Shown here piece by piece: positions 43,990 to 55,764 of a stretch of DNA of 64,000 bases (its first letter is position 1; every line of letters begins with the position of its first letter). The notes under the pieces were generated by a model, which worked only from the letters and a program-made list of their open reading frames with translations, was not told the DNA's origin and searched no databases. Origin of the DNA: Camellia lanceoleosa (Eukaryota; Streptophyta; Magnoliopsida; Ericales; Theaceae); NCBI GenBank assembly GCA_025200525.1, contig CM045761.1, positions 80,009,551 to 80,073,550 of the forward strand, written 5' to 3'. The translations under genes were made by a program, and so were the position numbers.

Positions 43990-45701
43990 TAGTTTGTGAT
44001 TCGGATGTCTTTCGAGGACCTCGTTGATTTGCCACCTCACCGAGAGATTGAATTCTCTATTGATTTGGTACCGCACAACACCGATTTCTATGGCACCTTA
44101 CGCTTTTGCTCCAGCAGAGTTGGTTGAGTTGAAAGTTCACTCGTGAATTGCTAGATAAGGGCTTCATTCGCCTAGTGTTTCGCCACGGAGCACCGGCCCT
44201 CTTTGCTAAAAAAAGATGGTGCCTTGAGATTGTGTATCGATTCTAGGAAGTTGAATCGACTCGGTTAGAATAAGTATCCTATGCCCGTATAGATGATTTG
44301 TTTGATCGGTTGAAGGGTTCGTTGTTTCTCTAAGATAGACTTGAGATCGGGTTACCACCATTGAGGGTCGAGGAGGAGGATATTCAAGACGGCATTCAAA
44401 ATGCGGTATGGCCATTATGAGTTTCTGGTGATGCCATTTGGACTTACCAATGCACCGGCAGTCTTTATGGACTTGATGAACCGGATCTTCCGGGAATTCT
44501 TAGACCGTTTTGTGATCGTTTTTGTGGACGACATTCTGATCTATTCACCATCGAGGAGGAGCACGAGGAACACTTGAGAGTGGTGCTTAAGTTACTTAGA
44601 GCCCATAGGCTGTATGCCAAGTTTGGGAAGTGTGAGTTCTGGCTTGGGGAAGTCAAGTTCTTAGGCCATGTGGTATCCGGGAAAGGGGTGTCTGTTGATA
44701 CATCCAAGACTGAGGTAGTGCAAGATTGGGCACAGCCTAAGAGTGTGTTTGAGATTCGTAGTTTTCTGGGATTAGCTGGGTATTATCGCCGGTTTGTGAA
44801 GGATTTCTCCAGATTAGCTTCACCGTTGACTAGACTGACTCGGAAGGGAGTCCAATTTGTATGGAGTGAGACTTGTGAAAAGTCGTTCCAAGAGTTGAAG
44901 GTTAGATTGACCACCGCTCCGATTTTGATTATTCCGGAGAGAGGGTTGAGTTATGCGGTTTATTGTGATGCCTCACGAGAGGGTTTGGGTTGTGTGTTGA
45001 TGCAGGAAGGGAAAGTGGTAGCTTATGGCTCACGTCAGTTGAAAATACACGAAAAGAATTACCCTACACATGACCTAGAGTTAGCAGCTGTGATCTTTGC
45101 CCTGAAAATCTGGAGGCACTACCTTTATGGTGAGCGATTTGAGGTGTTCTCGGATCATAAGAGTCTGAAATATCTGTTTACACAGAAAGACTTGAACTTG
45201 AGACAAAGGAGGTGGATGGAGGTTATTGAGGACTATGACTTCGAGTTGCATTATCATCCAGGAAAGGCCAATGTCGTGGCCGATGCCCTTAGCAGAAAAT
45301 CCATTAGTGATGTAGCTTGTGTAGCCATCCGGGAGTGGGAGATGTTGGGGGCACTTGGCGAGTTTGATTTGCATTTGGACGAATCTGTTGAGGCTGCGGC
45401 CTTATTTTCTATTGTTGCGCAGCCTACACTTGTGACTCGAGTGTTAGAGGCACAGAGAGGTGACCTTGAGGTAGAATCCCTCCGAGAGAAGATCTCCAGT
45501 GGGAAAGTTGAGAAGGGTTTGACGGTGTATCCCGACCTGAGTGTGAGATACCGAGACCGTCTGTTTGTCTTGAGTCTTGCGAGAGGAGGTACTCGAGAGT
45601 TTCACCATTCGCGCTTAGGTGCATCCGGAGGCACCAAGATGTATCGATTTGATTCGCCAGTGGCGGGGTATGAAGAGAGATGTGGCAGTTTTTGTGTCTA
45701 A
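43990..45701 (+). pseudogene. Chromovirus reverse transcriptase and RNase H
   Basis: Up to about 44570 the RT reads in shifting frames: [45 protein letters not shown] and the catalytic FVDDILIYS at about 44520. From 44574 a 375-codon frame continues: [36 protein letters not shown], then RNase H ([59 protein letters not shown]). The end at 45701 is a frame change in the integrase HHCC region. It would make DNA from the element's RNA. Active-site residues are present but no continuous frame. Confidence 0.93.
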
Positions 45702-46375
45702 GTGTCTTACTTGTCAGCAAGTGAAGGCCGAGCATCAGAGGCCAGCGGGTTTGTTGCAACCCTTGCCTATTGCCGAGTGGAAGTGGGAGCATGTCACTAT
45801 GGACTTCGTTGTAGGCCTTTCGAGGACTCAGCGGGGTAGTGATGCTATTTGGGTGGTTGTAGACCGATTGACTAAGTTGGCGCACTTCATTCCTATGCGC
45901 GTGAGAGATTCGGTAGATCATCTTGCCGACTTGTATATTCGGGACATAGTGAGGTTGCACGGAATCCCAGTAACGATCGTCTTAGATAGAGATCCTCGTT
46001 TTACTGCTAGGTTGTGGCAGAGTTTGCAGAGTGCATTGGGCACTAAGTTGACCTTTAGTACAGCATACCATCCTCGGGTGACGGCGGTCGAAGCGCATTA
46101 TTCAGATCCTTGAGGATATGCTTCGGGGTTGTGTCCTTGACTTTAGTGGGACGTGGGAGAGGCACTTGCCATTGGTGGAGTTTGCTTACAACAACAGTTT
46201 CCAGTCTAGCATCGGTATGGCACCGTTTGAGGCCCTGTATGGCCGACCGTGTAGGTCTCTAGTTTGTTGGGCTGAGGTGGGTGATGCACCTTTGTTGGGT
46301 CCAGAGTTGGTGAGGGAAACAACGGAGAAGATTGAGCTTATCCGTAGGAGGCTTGTTCTGACCCAGTCGCCGTAA
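45599..46375 (+). pseudogene. Chromovirus integrase
   Basis: HHSR (45604-45615) gives the HH of the HHCC zinc site, and KCLTCQQVKAEHQRPAG gives CC. The core follows: WEHVTMDFVVGL (first Asp), VVVDRLTKLAHFIPMR, then LDRDPRF (second Asp). The segment with the third catalytic residue, Glu, is disrupted at 46077-46115, where the frame runs into a TGA. The next frame (46118-46375) resumes with [20 protein letters not shown] and [13 protein letters not shown]. So the enzyme that inserts the DNA copy is broken at its active site. Confidence 0.92.
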
Positions 46376-46831
46376 GTCATATGTTGATCGTAGGAGAAGA
46401 CCGTTGGTATTTGAGATGGGTGATCATGTCTTTCAAGATATCACCTAGGCGGGACCGATGAGATTTGGGAAGAGGGAAGTTATCCCTCGGTTTATTGGTC
46501 CTTTGAGATCCTTGAGAGGATTGGCGAGGTCGCTTATCGCTTAGCTTTGCCGCAGTTGTCCAGAGTTCATGACGTGTTTCATGTGAGTATGCTTCGGAAG
46601 TATGAGCCGGATCCATCACATGTATTGGATTGGACCGACTTAGAGGTAGATGAGGATGCCTCGTATGAGGAGAGACCGGTTCGGGTCTTGGATAGGCGGG
46701 ATCAAGTCCTGCGTGGCAAGACCATTCCTTTGGTAAAGGTTTTGTGGAAACATCACGAAGTGGAGGAGGCCACTTGGGAACGTGAGTTGGAGGTCCGAGA
46801 GAAATATCCGGACCTATTTGTGGATGTTTGA
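46376..46831 (+). pseudogene. Integrase C-terminus with chromodomain
   Basis: A broken GPY/F-type stretch (46440-46545) leads into LSRVHDVFHVSMLRKYEPDP, then RVLDRRDQVLRGKTIPLVKV, LWKHHEVEEATWERELEVRE and YPDLFVDV before the TGA at 46829-46831. The V(K)VLW..H...EATWE pattern is the chromodomain that marks chromoviruses and is thought to guide integration to particular chromatin. It identifies the lineage as Tekay/Del-like. Confidence 0.85.
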
Positions 46832-47226
46832 ACATATGTTATATATGTATTGTTGTATTGTTGGACTTTAAGATCATTAAGTATGTCTTAAGTCGTAAAA
46901 CATTGTAAATGTTTTGGTTTATGGAAATATTGTAGAACTGCCTTGATATGGGAGTTGATTGTAATATTGCATATGTTGGCCATATTATAGAACTGGAGAT
47001 GTATCATGAAAATTGTTTATGATATGAAATTGTAAACCATGTATGTTGAAAATGGTTGAGCAGGAAAGGAAATGCATGATGAAATGTATTTGTTAAGTCT
47101 CTTGACAAGAGATGGAATGACCGGTAATGGGTCGAGTTATTAAATGTTGAAATTTAACATTGTTTAAAAACAGAGAAAAACTTATTTTTCAAAAACTTGT
47201 CCTTAATTTCGGGGACGAAATTTCCT

Positions 47227-47239
47227 AAGGTGGGGAGGT
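47227..47239 (+). other. Polypurine tract of chromovirus
   Basis: aaggtggggaggt directly precedes the 3' LTR start (tgtagcac). The sequence before it, ggggacgaaatttcc, is a common chromovirus 3' feature. Confidence 0.8.
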
Positions 47240-48949
47240 TGTAGCACTTGTGCCTTTTAAGGCTTTTGGTAAATGTATTTGGACCCTTCATTCTATTTTG
47301 GGAACCTTTGGTGTGTTTGTTGGAAGTCCCACATCGGTTACAAGATACATTTTTAGGTGGACAAACTTCTATATGTTTGTTGGAAGTCCCACATCGGTTA
47401 CAAGACACATTTTAAGGTGGACAAACTCCTATATATAGGTGCAAGTGCATAGGGTTAGCTTACCAACTTCTATGGTTCTTTCTTGGTTTAATAAGCCATT
47501 ACGAACCGAGCTTGAGTTATAAATTTTAGTTGTGCCGAGCTGGATTTTGACCATAATTCCATTGGGATTTCGGCCATAGTTCCTTCGCCAAAGTTGTGTT
47601 AATTCTCGAGGGCTTTGTGGTGTGTGGTGGAGATCGAGTTTCAACTCTTTTTCATCTTCTCCGTTTGAGCTTCGAATTTGAGGTAGGGATAACCTACTCC
47701 TCTTTATGAGCTTTGTCTTTAAATTTTAGCATTTTGATATGTTGGGGGTTGTTGGGTAATTTTGAGAAAGTTTAGGGGCTTTTGTGTAATTTTACAAAAG
47801 TTGGGGTTTTATTTATAATAAACCTATATGCATGTTTAGCATAGAGAAATGTTAGAAATGGGAATGTATGGGATAAAAGGGTGTAGTTGAATTATTTATC
47901 GCTCACCTAGTTGAAATGTTGATTTTATATTCATTTTGTGCATTTATTTTTACGCTTAGAAATAAGCGCTTTGGGCTATCGGTGGAGGATAGTCTTGATT
48001 GTTGTAGACAATGCATGATGATTAGGCAAACTAAAACTAATCACTAGAATGTGTCATTGAGTATGACGTTTGAAAGAATACATTAACTTTATGTATTGAC
48101 TGATGATGTGTATAATAATTGTTTATATGCATTGTGTTGTGTTGGAGGAGAGAGGGGATGTACTCCACGGTTTAGAGGAAGAGAGGGGATGGACCTCTAA
48201 ACCGGGTGTTGTGTGAGAGAAGAGAGGGGATGGACTCCGTAGATACAGCTCGTATGCTTGTCTATTGAAGTGTTGATATAGCTCATATGCTCATCTTTGG
48301 AAGTGTGATATAGTTCTTATACTTATCAGTGGGAATGTTGATATAGCTCATATGCTTATCTGATGATGTGTTGATATAGCTAGTATGCTTATCTATTGTG
48401 AAATGAGGAAATGTTTAATATGAGTTACTGTCTCATATCGGTTATTTGGTCAGGTTCTGAACCATGGTTATGAATTGAAAATTAAAAAGGAATGGAAAAT
48501 GAAACTGTAATGTGATATGAAAGAATGTAAAAGTGTTAACCATCTATCAAACTGTTAATCTTTTAGTCATTGTTCATAGCTGGTTTAGTGTATTTCTACT
48601 GGGCTGTTAGCTCACCCTATACGGGAATATCATTTTCAGGTACAGGTATCATGCCACCTCCAAGGGAATAGCTTGGGAGGCTTAAGGCGGACAGACTTTA
48701 TTGTTTTTCTTTCGTTTGATATATTACATGTGGATTCAAGCCAAGGGCTTAATGTGTAATTGAGTTAGTACTCTCTTTTTGTAACCAAGTGTTAACTTGG
48801 AAAGTTGTAAGCCCGTAGGGCATTTGTTGTTGTCAACATGTAATACATTTTGTAATGGAATACTCTGATGAATAGAAAAATGAGGGTCTTTTATATATCA
48901 ATGCATGTTAAAAGTGATGGGTCTTATGTATTATTTTGAGGGCATGACA
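47240..48949 (+). repeat. 3' LTR of chromovirus (complete)
   Basis: 1,710 bp from TGTAGCAC to GCATGACA. It holds the promoter at its start and a run of short repeats (gatatagct..tatgcttatc, about 48270-48400) in the likely transcribed part. It meets copia LTR sequence at 48950. Confidence 0.9.
47325..47437 (+). promoter_or_regulatory. Duplicated USE/TATA promoter in chromovirus LTR
   Basis: AGTCCCACATCG occurs at 47325-47336 and 47385-47396, in two 60-bp tandem copies of the same module. The second is followed 33 bp later by TATATATA (47430-47437); the first has TATATG at the same distance. RTCCCACATCG plus a TATA box about 33-34 bp downstream is the established layout of plant Pol II snRNA promoters (the upstream sequence element, USE). 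No snRNA-like sequence follows, so here it is the retrotransposon's promoter. It is missing from the truncated 5' LTR. Confidence 0.7.
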
Positions 48950-48990
48950 TGGGTTATCATAATGACTAAATAATTAAATGGAGTCTTACA
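48950..48990 (-). repeat. Copia LTR (left), inner end
   Basis: tgggttatcataatgactaa continues the LTR interrupted at 38779 (compare 55734-55764) and ends gtcttaca, the complement of a TGTAAGAC start. Confidence 0.75.
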
Positions 48991-50101
48991 TTCTCCCACT
49001 TGGCCCATATGATAACATACATCAAGATTTAATAAGGTAAACATTAGATGCACAATAAATCATATCCAATTTTACTTTAATTTGATCATCATCATAATAC
49101 TATAATTAAATAGTTCAGTAATGCTAGTCATGACGATTCTACACCAATAGTGCGACATAGTCCCTTCCATGTACCACAACACTAGCAACTAGTTTAATAC
49201 AATCCTTAAGTGAGGAATGTATTTAAAAGGTCCAATAATGTCTTTTTATTAAAGACTATTCATGTTATCATTCATTTATTCTCATATATGTACGTACACC
49301 ATTCATAACAAGAAACATATCATAAATACAGTTAATGGGATCTCAATGTGTCAACTAACACAATCAATCATAAACAACTGTTATGGATTACATTCAAGAC
49401 CCATTCAATTGGCAAGTTTCTTAATTCTCATTAAGAGTAATCCCTTCATCAATAGATCTGCACTTAAAAGTTATGTATTTATGTGTTTTATTGACACTTT
49501 TTGTTTCTAAAATTCTTCTTTGACAACAAAGTATTTCAATTCTATGTGTTTAGCATCATTAGGATACTTGTCATCCTAAGAAAATAAAACAATTGCAAAA
49601 TTATCACAATAAATTCTCAACGACTTGGCAACAAAAGTCGACAATCCCAAGTCTTGAAATAAAGTTCAGCAATAACAGTTTATGAATTTTGGTCTCAAAG
49701 CACACCACAAATTCAACTTTCATAGTAGATATTTATTATAGTTCATTTTACACTTGCCATGATATTTCTTCTTCACATAATAAGAACAAATAATCAAAAG
49801 TGAACTTTCTACTATCAATGCATCTTCCAAAGTCTAAATCAAAGAAACCAATCAATTCAAGATTATCAAACCTCATAAATGTGAGCAAGTAATCTTTTAT
49901 TCCTTGTGATTACCTTATCACTTCCTTATTTGAGCATTAAGCTTCTTACAATAAATGTTTAAAGAATTGTTTTCATTTCAATTGATTTTAAAAAAATAAA
50001 AAAATAAAAAAATTTGCATATGACTGGATTTATTTCCTTTCGAAACATGGATAACTTTATTTGAATATTCTTTCATTCTGAATCTTTATAGAACTTTTAA
50101 T
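48991..50101 (-). other. Copia 3' interior, decayed
   Basis: The minus-strand purine tract (48991-49000) is followed by decayed sequence where RNase H and the end of pol should be. I cannot identify firm motifs; scattered similarity is too weak to annotate. AT-rich with many stops. Confidence 0.4.
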
Positions 50102-50450
50102 TTATACCTTCTGAGACAATCTAAACAATTCTTGTGATTCATTTAGAAATATTTTAATTTGTATCATATAGGTTGTCTTACTAATATATTTCATTTCAAA
50201 GTTTTTAAAGAGAATTTTTTTTAACTCGTGCAATAAATCACGTACATTATTGATAAGCAAAATATCATCAACATAAAAAATCATAAATATAAACTTGCTT
50301 CCACTAATCTTTGGATATTTACACCAATCAAAATATTTTCTTTAAATCCAAAGAAAAAATAGTATCATAAAACTTAAGACACAAATTTTAGAAAGCTTAT
50401 TTAAATCCATAAATTGATTTCTTAAGTTTGCAAGTCACATTTTCATTTTC
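50102..50450 (-). pseudogene. Copia reverse transcriptase fragment
   Basis: Minus strand: CKLKKSIYGFK at about 50430, then SGSKFIFMIFYVDDILLINN with the copia YVDD catalytic motif at about 50270, then LLHELKKILFKNFEMKYISK, TTYMIQIKIFLNESQELFRL and SQKV. This is the palm and the following segment of Ty1/copia RT. Stops and substitutions mark it as dead, but the catalytic DD is kept. Confidence 0.85.
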
Positions 50451-51309
50451 CTCAATAGAGAAAATTTTAGGTTGATCTATTCAAAATTATTAATCTAAAC
50501 TCTCGTTCAAAAAATTAATTTTCACATATATTTAATGCAACTAAATATCATAATGAGTTACTAATGCTATAATGATTTTAAATCAACCCTTTAAGATACA
50601 AGTGAAAAATGAATATGTCATTGTAATCAATGTCTACTTTCTGAATAAAATCTTTGGCCACATAGCTAGCATTATATCATTTTATATTACCCTTAGAACA
50701 ATAAATATTTTTGTATCTTTAGGCAATTCAATGAAATCTCAAATTTCATTCTAGTCTATTGATTTTAACTCATCATTCGTGACATCAATTTATTTAGTAG
50801 AATCAATACTCTTTATGGCTGTGACAACAAGATTGAGTCTTTACTTATCCCAATATTATAATAAGATTGTTATAGATATATCACATAATCATTCGAAATA
50901 ACAAATCCCTTTAGCTTATGAGATCTTCTTAATATTATTTCTTGTGGCTCTTCTACAACTTTTCATTGGTGATAACTACATTATGAAGTAATTGATTATT
51001 CATTTGTTGTTCCACGACATTAAGTTGTTTAACAGCTATAGGAATGACAATTTTCTTCAAATAATGGGTAATGATACTTGTATACAAAATTATTGAATAA
51101 TCACATTTCATGATTTATCACTACCACTGATTTCACTATTCTTATTAAATTTGATATTATTGGTTTATGCAATTCTTGTACTATGGTCAATATAGTAAAA
51201 CTAATATCCTTTGAATCACTGATTATTCTAAAATCCAATTTCTTTTCATGTGGATCAATAATTCTAAATTTGTAGACAACCTTAAACATGCAGGTGTCTT
51301 AAGTTTGGT
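50451..51309 (-). other. Copia interior between RT and integrase, decayed
   Basis: AT-rich with stops in all frames. By position it should be the integrase C-terminus and RT N-terminus. No firm motif is seen. Confidence 0.35.
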
Positions 51310-51510
51310 TTCTTTCCTGTTCACAGTTCAAAGTGAGTGTTTGGAATTGCTTTACTAGGAACCCGATTTTATATGAAAACAATAGATCATAACGACATAC
51401 ATCTACAATGTTAAGGGTATTTAGAAATTACTTAACACGTTCTTAGCCATATTCATTAGAGTACAATAATACTTCTCAGCTATATCATTCTGCTGAAGCA
51501 TTCACAAATA
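51310..51510 (-). pseudogene. Copia integrase fragment
   Basis: On the minus strand, across frames, QQNDIAEKYYCTLMNMAKNV then LSNF corresponds to the Q.NG.AER..RTL...AR..L section after the catalytic core of copia integrases. About 120 bp on, SKAIPNTHFEL matches the VPSKAVPKTPFELW segment. Two or more frameshifts lie between. Confidence 0.6.
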
Positions 51511-53490
51511 TTATGTCTTACATAGAGTTTAGCAAATAGATTTTTGTTTTGCACTATCTTTATGATTTTCACATTTTTGTTTTAATTGTCTTTCTTCCTT
51601 GATAATGTACACCTCAATAGTGTCCATTTACTATAGATCTTTTTACAATAGATAAACAAAATCATAAAGTGAAAATTCATCTATAAAAGTGATAAAATAA
51701 CTTTATTTACCAAACATGAAGTATCAAAAGGGCACATTAATGTTTATTTGGGTAATATGAAGAAACTATGTTTATCTTGTGATACTTTACTTAATGTGAT
51801 TAAATTGCTTTTTGTTAATGCAACCCACACTCCCACTAAAAACAATAAAATCTAAATTCAAAAGAATTTCATCTTTACTAGTCTTTATAACCTTTTTTTT
51901 TTTTTTTCTAGAAAAATAGTACAATCTTTTATGCCACAAGTTTGAGGAGTTTCATTTATCAAGTTATATTTAGAACCAACATAATAATGCAAGATAAATT
52001 AAAATTTTGAGAAATCATTAAAATTTTAATTTATACAAACCATCATAAATAATATCAAAATTAACAAAAGATGTATTTTCAATAAATTAAACTTTTATTC
52101 TAAATTTTGAAAATAGCCATCAAGGTTAATTAAGTTTGGGCAAATCAATAAATAATTTTCAAAATTAGAATGAACATAAATTTTTGAAATAAAGTCTAAA
52201 TAATTATTAATGTCCAAAAATAAACAATAAGTCCCAATAATTTCAATTGAGATTTTAACATAATCGTTTGAAAGTAATCTCGCATCGAATTAAAAATATG
52301 AGTAACCATTTTCTTTCTTATGAGACTGAAAAACTTGAGCAGAATCATTTTCTTTATGTGGCTATTTCTTTATGTCCTTTTCTAAATATTCTCCCTTTTT
52401 TTAGGCTCCTTGAATTACAAGATCAATAAATGATATCTCAATTACTTAAGTTTTGTCTTTTCTTAAATAAACATTCTAGTCAATTTATTAACTTCCTACA
52501 TACTATTCATAGAATTATAGTTAATATAAATAACTCATACTAAAGAGATAAATAATTCAAATAAATTGCATGAAAACAAACTCATTCATAAATATTTTTA
52601 AATTATTTAATTGAGCAGTTAAGTTAGACAATTCAATGACATGCTTATACATCTCATGCATACCATCAAACTTTATGTTGGTAAGCTTAATCATAAGTGT
52701 CCCAAAAAAAAAAACTTATTAATAATTCGGAAACGTTCTTTTACATTATTTAGCATTATCTATTTAAGCAAGATAAAACTTAATATTTGCTACTCATTTA
52801 CATAAAAATATAAATTTTATTTGTTCGATCCTTTTATACTTTATGAAAAGTCTATTCTTTCTTTAAACTGCTTGAATCATAATAGCAGTAAATTTATCAA
52901 ATAATAAGACCAAGTCAAAATTCAGAACATCGAGATGAAACTGAACTTGTTCTATCTATTTTAGGAAATCTTTTTCATTTAAAATTGAAACGAACAAGAT
53001 ATAAAAATATAGCGAAATAAAACTTTAATCAATAATTCATGCTCACTACATTAATGTTAAGAGTAATCAATAACTAATAATTAGTCAAAATAAACACATG
53101 TTTAAACAATCATAAATGATATCACTGTGATCTACCTTTGGGGTAATCTAATGACATACTATTTAATAATTATGTTGATTCTCTTTCACCAATAGGACTA
53201 GTTGATAAAATATTCATAATTAAGTAGGTCTGTTACCTTTGAGTATTCATTCCAATATCAATTATGAATACCCATCAACTATCCTATTCCAATTCAATAA
53301 TTACTTAGAAGTGGTGTACCTTTGGGCCAACCTGATATCTTTGTAATTAAAGAATTGCGATTTACAAAGTTATTATTTTTTTTTTAAATACTTGGGACGG
53401 TATTAAATTTCAATTATTTGATTTCATATCTATGTGTCATTCCGATTGGGTCACTTTGGCAACTACCAATTATATCATAATTTAGATTTC
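51511..53490 (-). other. Copia 5' interior, unrecognisable
   Basis: About 2 kb where gag, protease and the integrase core should lie. It is strongly AT-rich, with homopolymer runs (51890-51910) and no motif I can support. Confidence 0.35.
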
Positions 53491-53504
53491 AAATCAAAAT
53501 AAAA
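53491..53504 (+). repeat. LINE target-site duplication (left)
   Basis: aaatcaaaataaaa, identical to 54570-54583. Confidence 0.85.
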
Positions 53505-54569
53505 TTTTTTTTTTTGATCAGCCAAGAAAACTTTATTGATATAAAACACAACTCATGCATAAATTACATCAACAAAGTGGGTAGATGCATTAAGCATCAA
53601 AGCGCACCGCCAAGGAAGCACAAACAAAAGCAAGCACAACACAAGATTGGAGAGGAACCAATCAGAAGCAAGAAAAGAAAGAAAAAAGCCCAATGGGATG
53701 CTAAAAAACTGGGCAGAAACATCCTCCAGATGATGCCCATCCTCCACTGCAGCAAAACAGACCCTGCAGATGATGCCCATCCTACACTGCAGCAAAAAAC
53801 TCAGAGGTTGCCCACCCACACAGACCAGATGTTGCCCATCCTCTACTGCAGCAAAAACTCAGCAGATAAACACAGACCCTGCAGAGGTTGCCCACCCAAA
53901 AGATGATGCCCCAACTCAACTTAACACACCAACCCAACTGCAGCATTAAACACAGCCCACCTGATGCAACTAAGCATCCATCAGCAGCTCAGAACAGAAC
54001 ACTACAGGATTAAGATCAGATTAACAATCAGCCCCCCGCAGATGTTGCCCACCCACCGAGCCCTGCAAATGATGCTCCAACTCAGATTAACACACCCACC
54101 CACCTGCAGTCCCACCTCAAAACAACAAGCAGCCTATGACCAAGCTTCACCTGAGTCAGGGCACCAAAGCACCTCCCAGGCACCTCCTAATCTGTCTCAG
54201 ATTCCAAAGAAAATCATGGATTGCAAAATTAAAGTTCATCAAGTGTGGACTCAACCAAATACCAATCCTGGTCTTGATCAGCTCACACATCTCAATCCTA
54301 GTAAAAGTAGAAGATTTGAAAATGCAGTCATTTCTCAGTTTCCAGATTGACCACAAGACAGCAAGCGGAATAGCACTCCAAATTTTCCTTTCTAACTTCG
54401 ACATCTTCCCTCCAGCCCACCATAACAACAACTGGTCCACAGACCCTGGCAGTGCCCCTTGCATCCCCCACCAAGCCAGCATATCAGCCCACACACTCCA
54501 CACAAAGGGACACCGAACCAAGACATGGTTTGCTGACTCAATATCTTTCCTACAGAAGACACAGAGATT
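53505..54569 (-). mobile_element. 5'-truncated L1-type LINE with 14-bp duplication
   Basis: A poly-T run at 53505-53515 is the poly(A) tail on the minus strand, preceded by an AATAAA-like signal (complement at about 53532). The 3' UTR (53560-53930) has imperfect repeats of gatgcccatcct..ctgcagcaaaa. The coding part (54569-54156) is the ORF2 C-terminus. A perfect 14-bp duplication flanks the copy, the signature of target-primed reverse transcription. It is inserted in the copia interior. Confidence 0.9.
54156..54569 (-). pseudogene. LINE ORF2 C-terminus (zf-RVT)
   Basis: Reading from the truncated end: LCRKDIESANH and VRCPFVWSVWADMLAWWGMQ, then GGKMSKLERKIWSAIPLAVL, WSIWKLRNDCIFKSS. This is the zinc-binding reverse-transcriptase tail (zf-RVT: C..C...E...H....C) of plant L1 elements. 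The frame is open for about 120 codons to the stop at 54156, so this insertion is fairly young or was copied from an intact source. It lacks endonuclease and RT and cannot act. Confidence 0.85.
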
Positions 54570-54583
54570 AAATCAAAATAAAA
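54570..54583 (+). repeat. LINE target-site duplication (right)
   Basis: aaatcaaaataaaa, partner of 53491-53504. Confidence 0.85.
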
Positions 54584-55313
54584 ACTTTGCATAGACATTA
54601 TGGAATAAATAATAGTTTATTCACAATTATTCATCATTATAATCATAATACATATTATTAAATCATAAGAATAATATTAAGACAACAAATATTAATACAA
54701 TTAATATTCTATGTCACATAAGAATATATGCTTTTGTACCTCATCAAACCAACTACAAAAATCAAACTTATACATAATGGTGGTAATGACATCATATTGA
54801 AATAATTTTTAGAGGTTACAATCAGATCCTTAAATAGCAATATGCTTGGTACTATAAAGACCACAATAAAATTTTAATATCTTTCTCATACTAAAATTTA
54901 ATAACACTTTAATATGCCTCGCAGTAAAATTTGATAATACAAAATTCAGCAAAACATGAATAATAATGATTCATTATATAATATGAATATCTTTAGACAT
55001 TACTAAATCAAACAATACAATGGTCATTATCCACTAAACATTTCCTCAAAATAAAGATAATTAAATTATTCATATATTCAATTATCAAAATATTAATACA
55101 TGTGGTGTATCATCAAAGAGTTAGCAATCATTGAAAAATATTGTTTATTCAATTCAAAATCTAATCTAAAGTAAAAACATAAGAGTTGCATATTAAATTT
55201 CATATCATGTTCAACAAATTAAAAATTTTGGATCGAGGCAATCATAATTGTAATCAAAATTTATTGATATTTACTCAATCGAAAAGTCATAATATTTTGA
55301 AACATGAGTTCTA
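54584..55313 (-). other. Copia 5' leader region, decayed
   Basis: Between the LINE and the right LTR. By position it is the leader and gag start of the minus-strand copia. No PBS complement (gctctgatacca) is seen next to the LTR at 55314, and no ORF. Confidence 0.35.
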
Positions 55314-55764
55314 TATAAATAATTTTATGGTGTTATGTATATGACAACCTTCATAATCCAAAATCATGAACTATCATGATTTTCACAAATCATATAACAT
55401 AATGCGGAAAATAAATAATATACCCAGATCAGTTATGTGAAACTTTCAAGTGATCCAAAATTGATTGAACACAAACATAATATCAATATTAGTGGGAAAA
55501 AAAGTTTCTCTCTTGACCCTCTTTAGAATATGTTATATTCAGAATAATTGATGGGTGATCTAAATATACTTAGGTAGAGAGAGGACCAGTTTTCTAAAAT
55601 AACTATAACTCCACTTGCCCATCAAAGTAGGAGATTTGGAAACCACTCCATCTATTGACCTATCAGATAATAACTTATTGTTTAAGATATGGAACTATAA
55701 TCATATTAAATCTATAATTCATATTGCCATATCATGTGGGTTACCATAATGACTAAATAATTAA
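55314..55764 (-). repeat. Copia LTR (right; 5' LTR of the element)
   Basis: Continuous copy of the LTR that is split on the left. It includes tataaataattttatggtg, the ttcataatcc and accactccatctattgacc blocks, and ends at gactaaataattaa. The last about 16 bp seen in the other copy (to gtcttaca) are not recognisable here. Confidence 0.75.

Larger units (their letters stand above)
40411..48949 (+). mobile_element. Chromovirus (Tekay/Del-like Ty3/gypsy) retrotransposon
   Basis: LTRs 40411-41855 (5'-truncated) and 47240-48949 flank an initiator-Met-type PBS, gag, protease, RT-RNase H, integrase, a chromodomain-like C-terminus and a purine tract, in the order of Ty3/gypsy chromoviruses. The reading frame changes several times, so no full polyprotein is possible as read. 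The 3' LTR abuts copia LTR sequence at tgggttatcataatg. No duplication can be tested, because the left end is truncated. Confidence 0.92.
38357..55764 (-). mobile_element. Ty1/copia retrotransposon, minus strand, heavily interrupted
   Basis: Direct repeats 38357-38779 (continued at 48950-48990) and 55314-55764 are the LTRs. Between them are copia RT and integrase remnants on the minus strand. The reverse complement of 48991-49000 (AGTGGGAGAA) is the purine tract typical of copia, so the left LTR is the 3' LTR. Its left LTR hosts a CACTA fragment, a 179-bp array and a chromovirus; its interior hosts a LINE. The outer end of the right LTR lacks the final ..GTCTTACA. All pol frames are decayed. 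Confidence 0.75.

Noticed and set aside
47325..47560. An snRNA gene downstream of the USE/TATA motif
   Set aside because: The sequence after the TATA box continues as LTR and shows no U1-U6-like segment.
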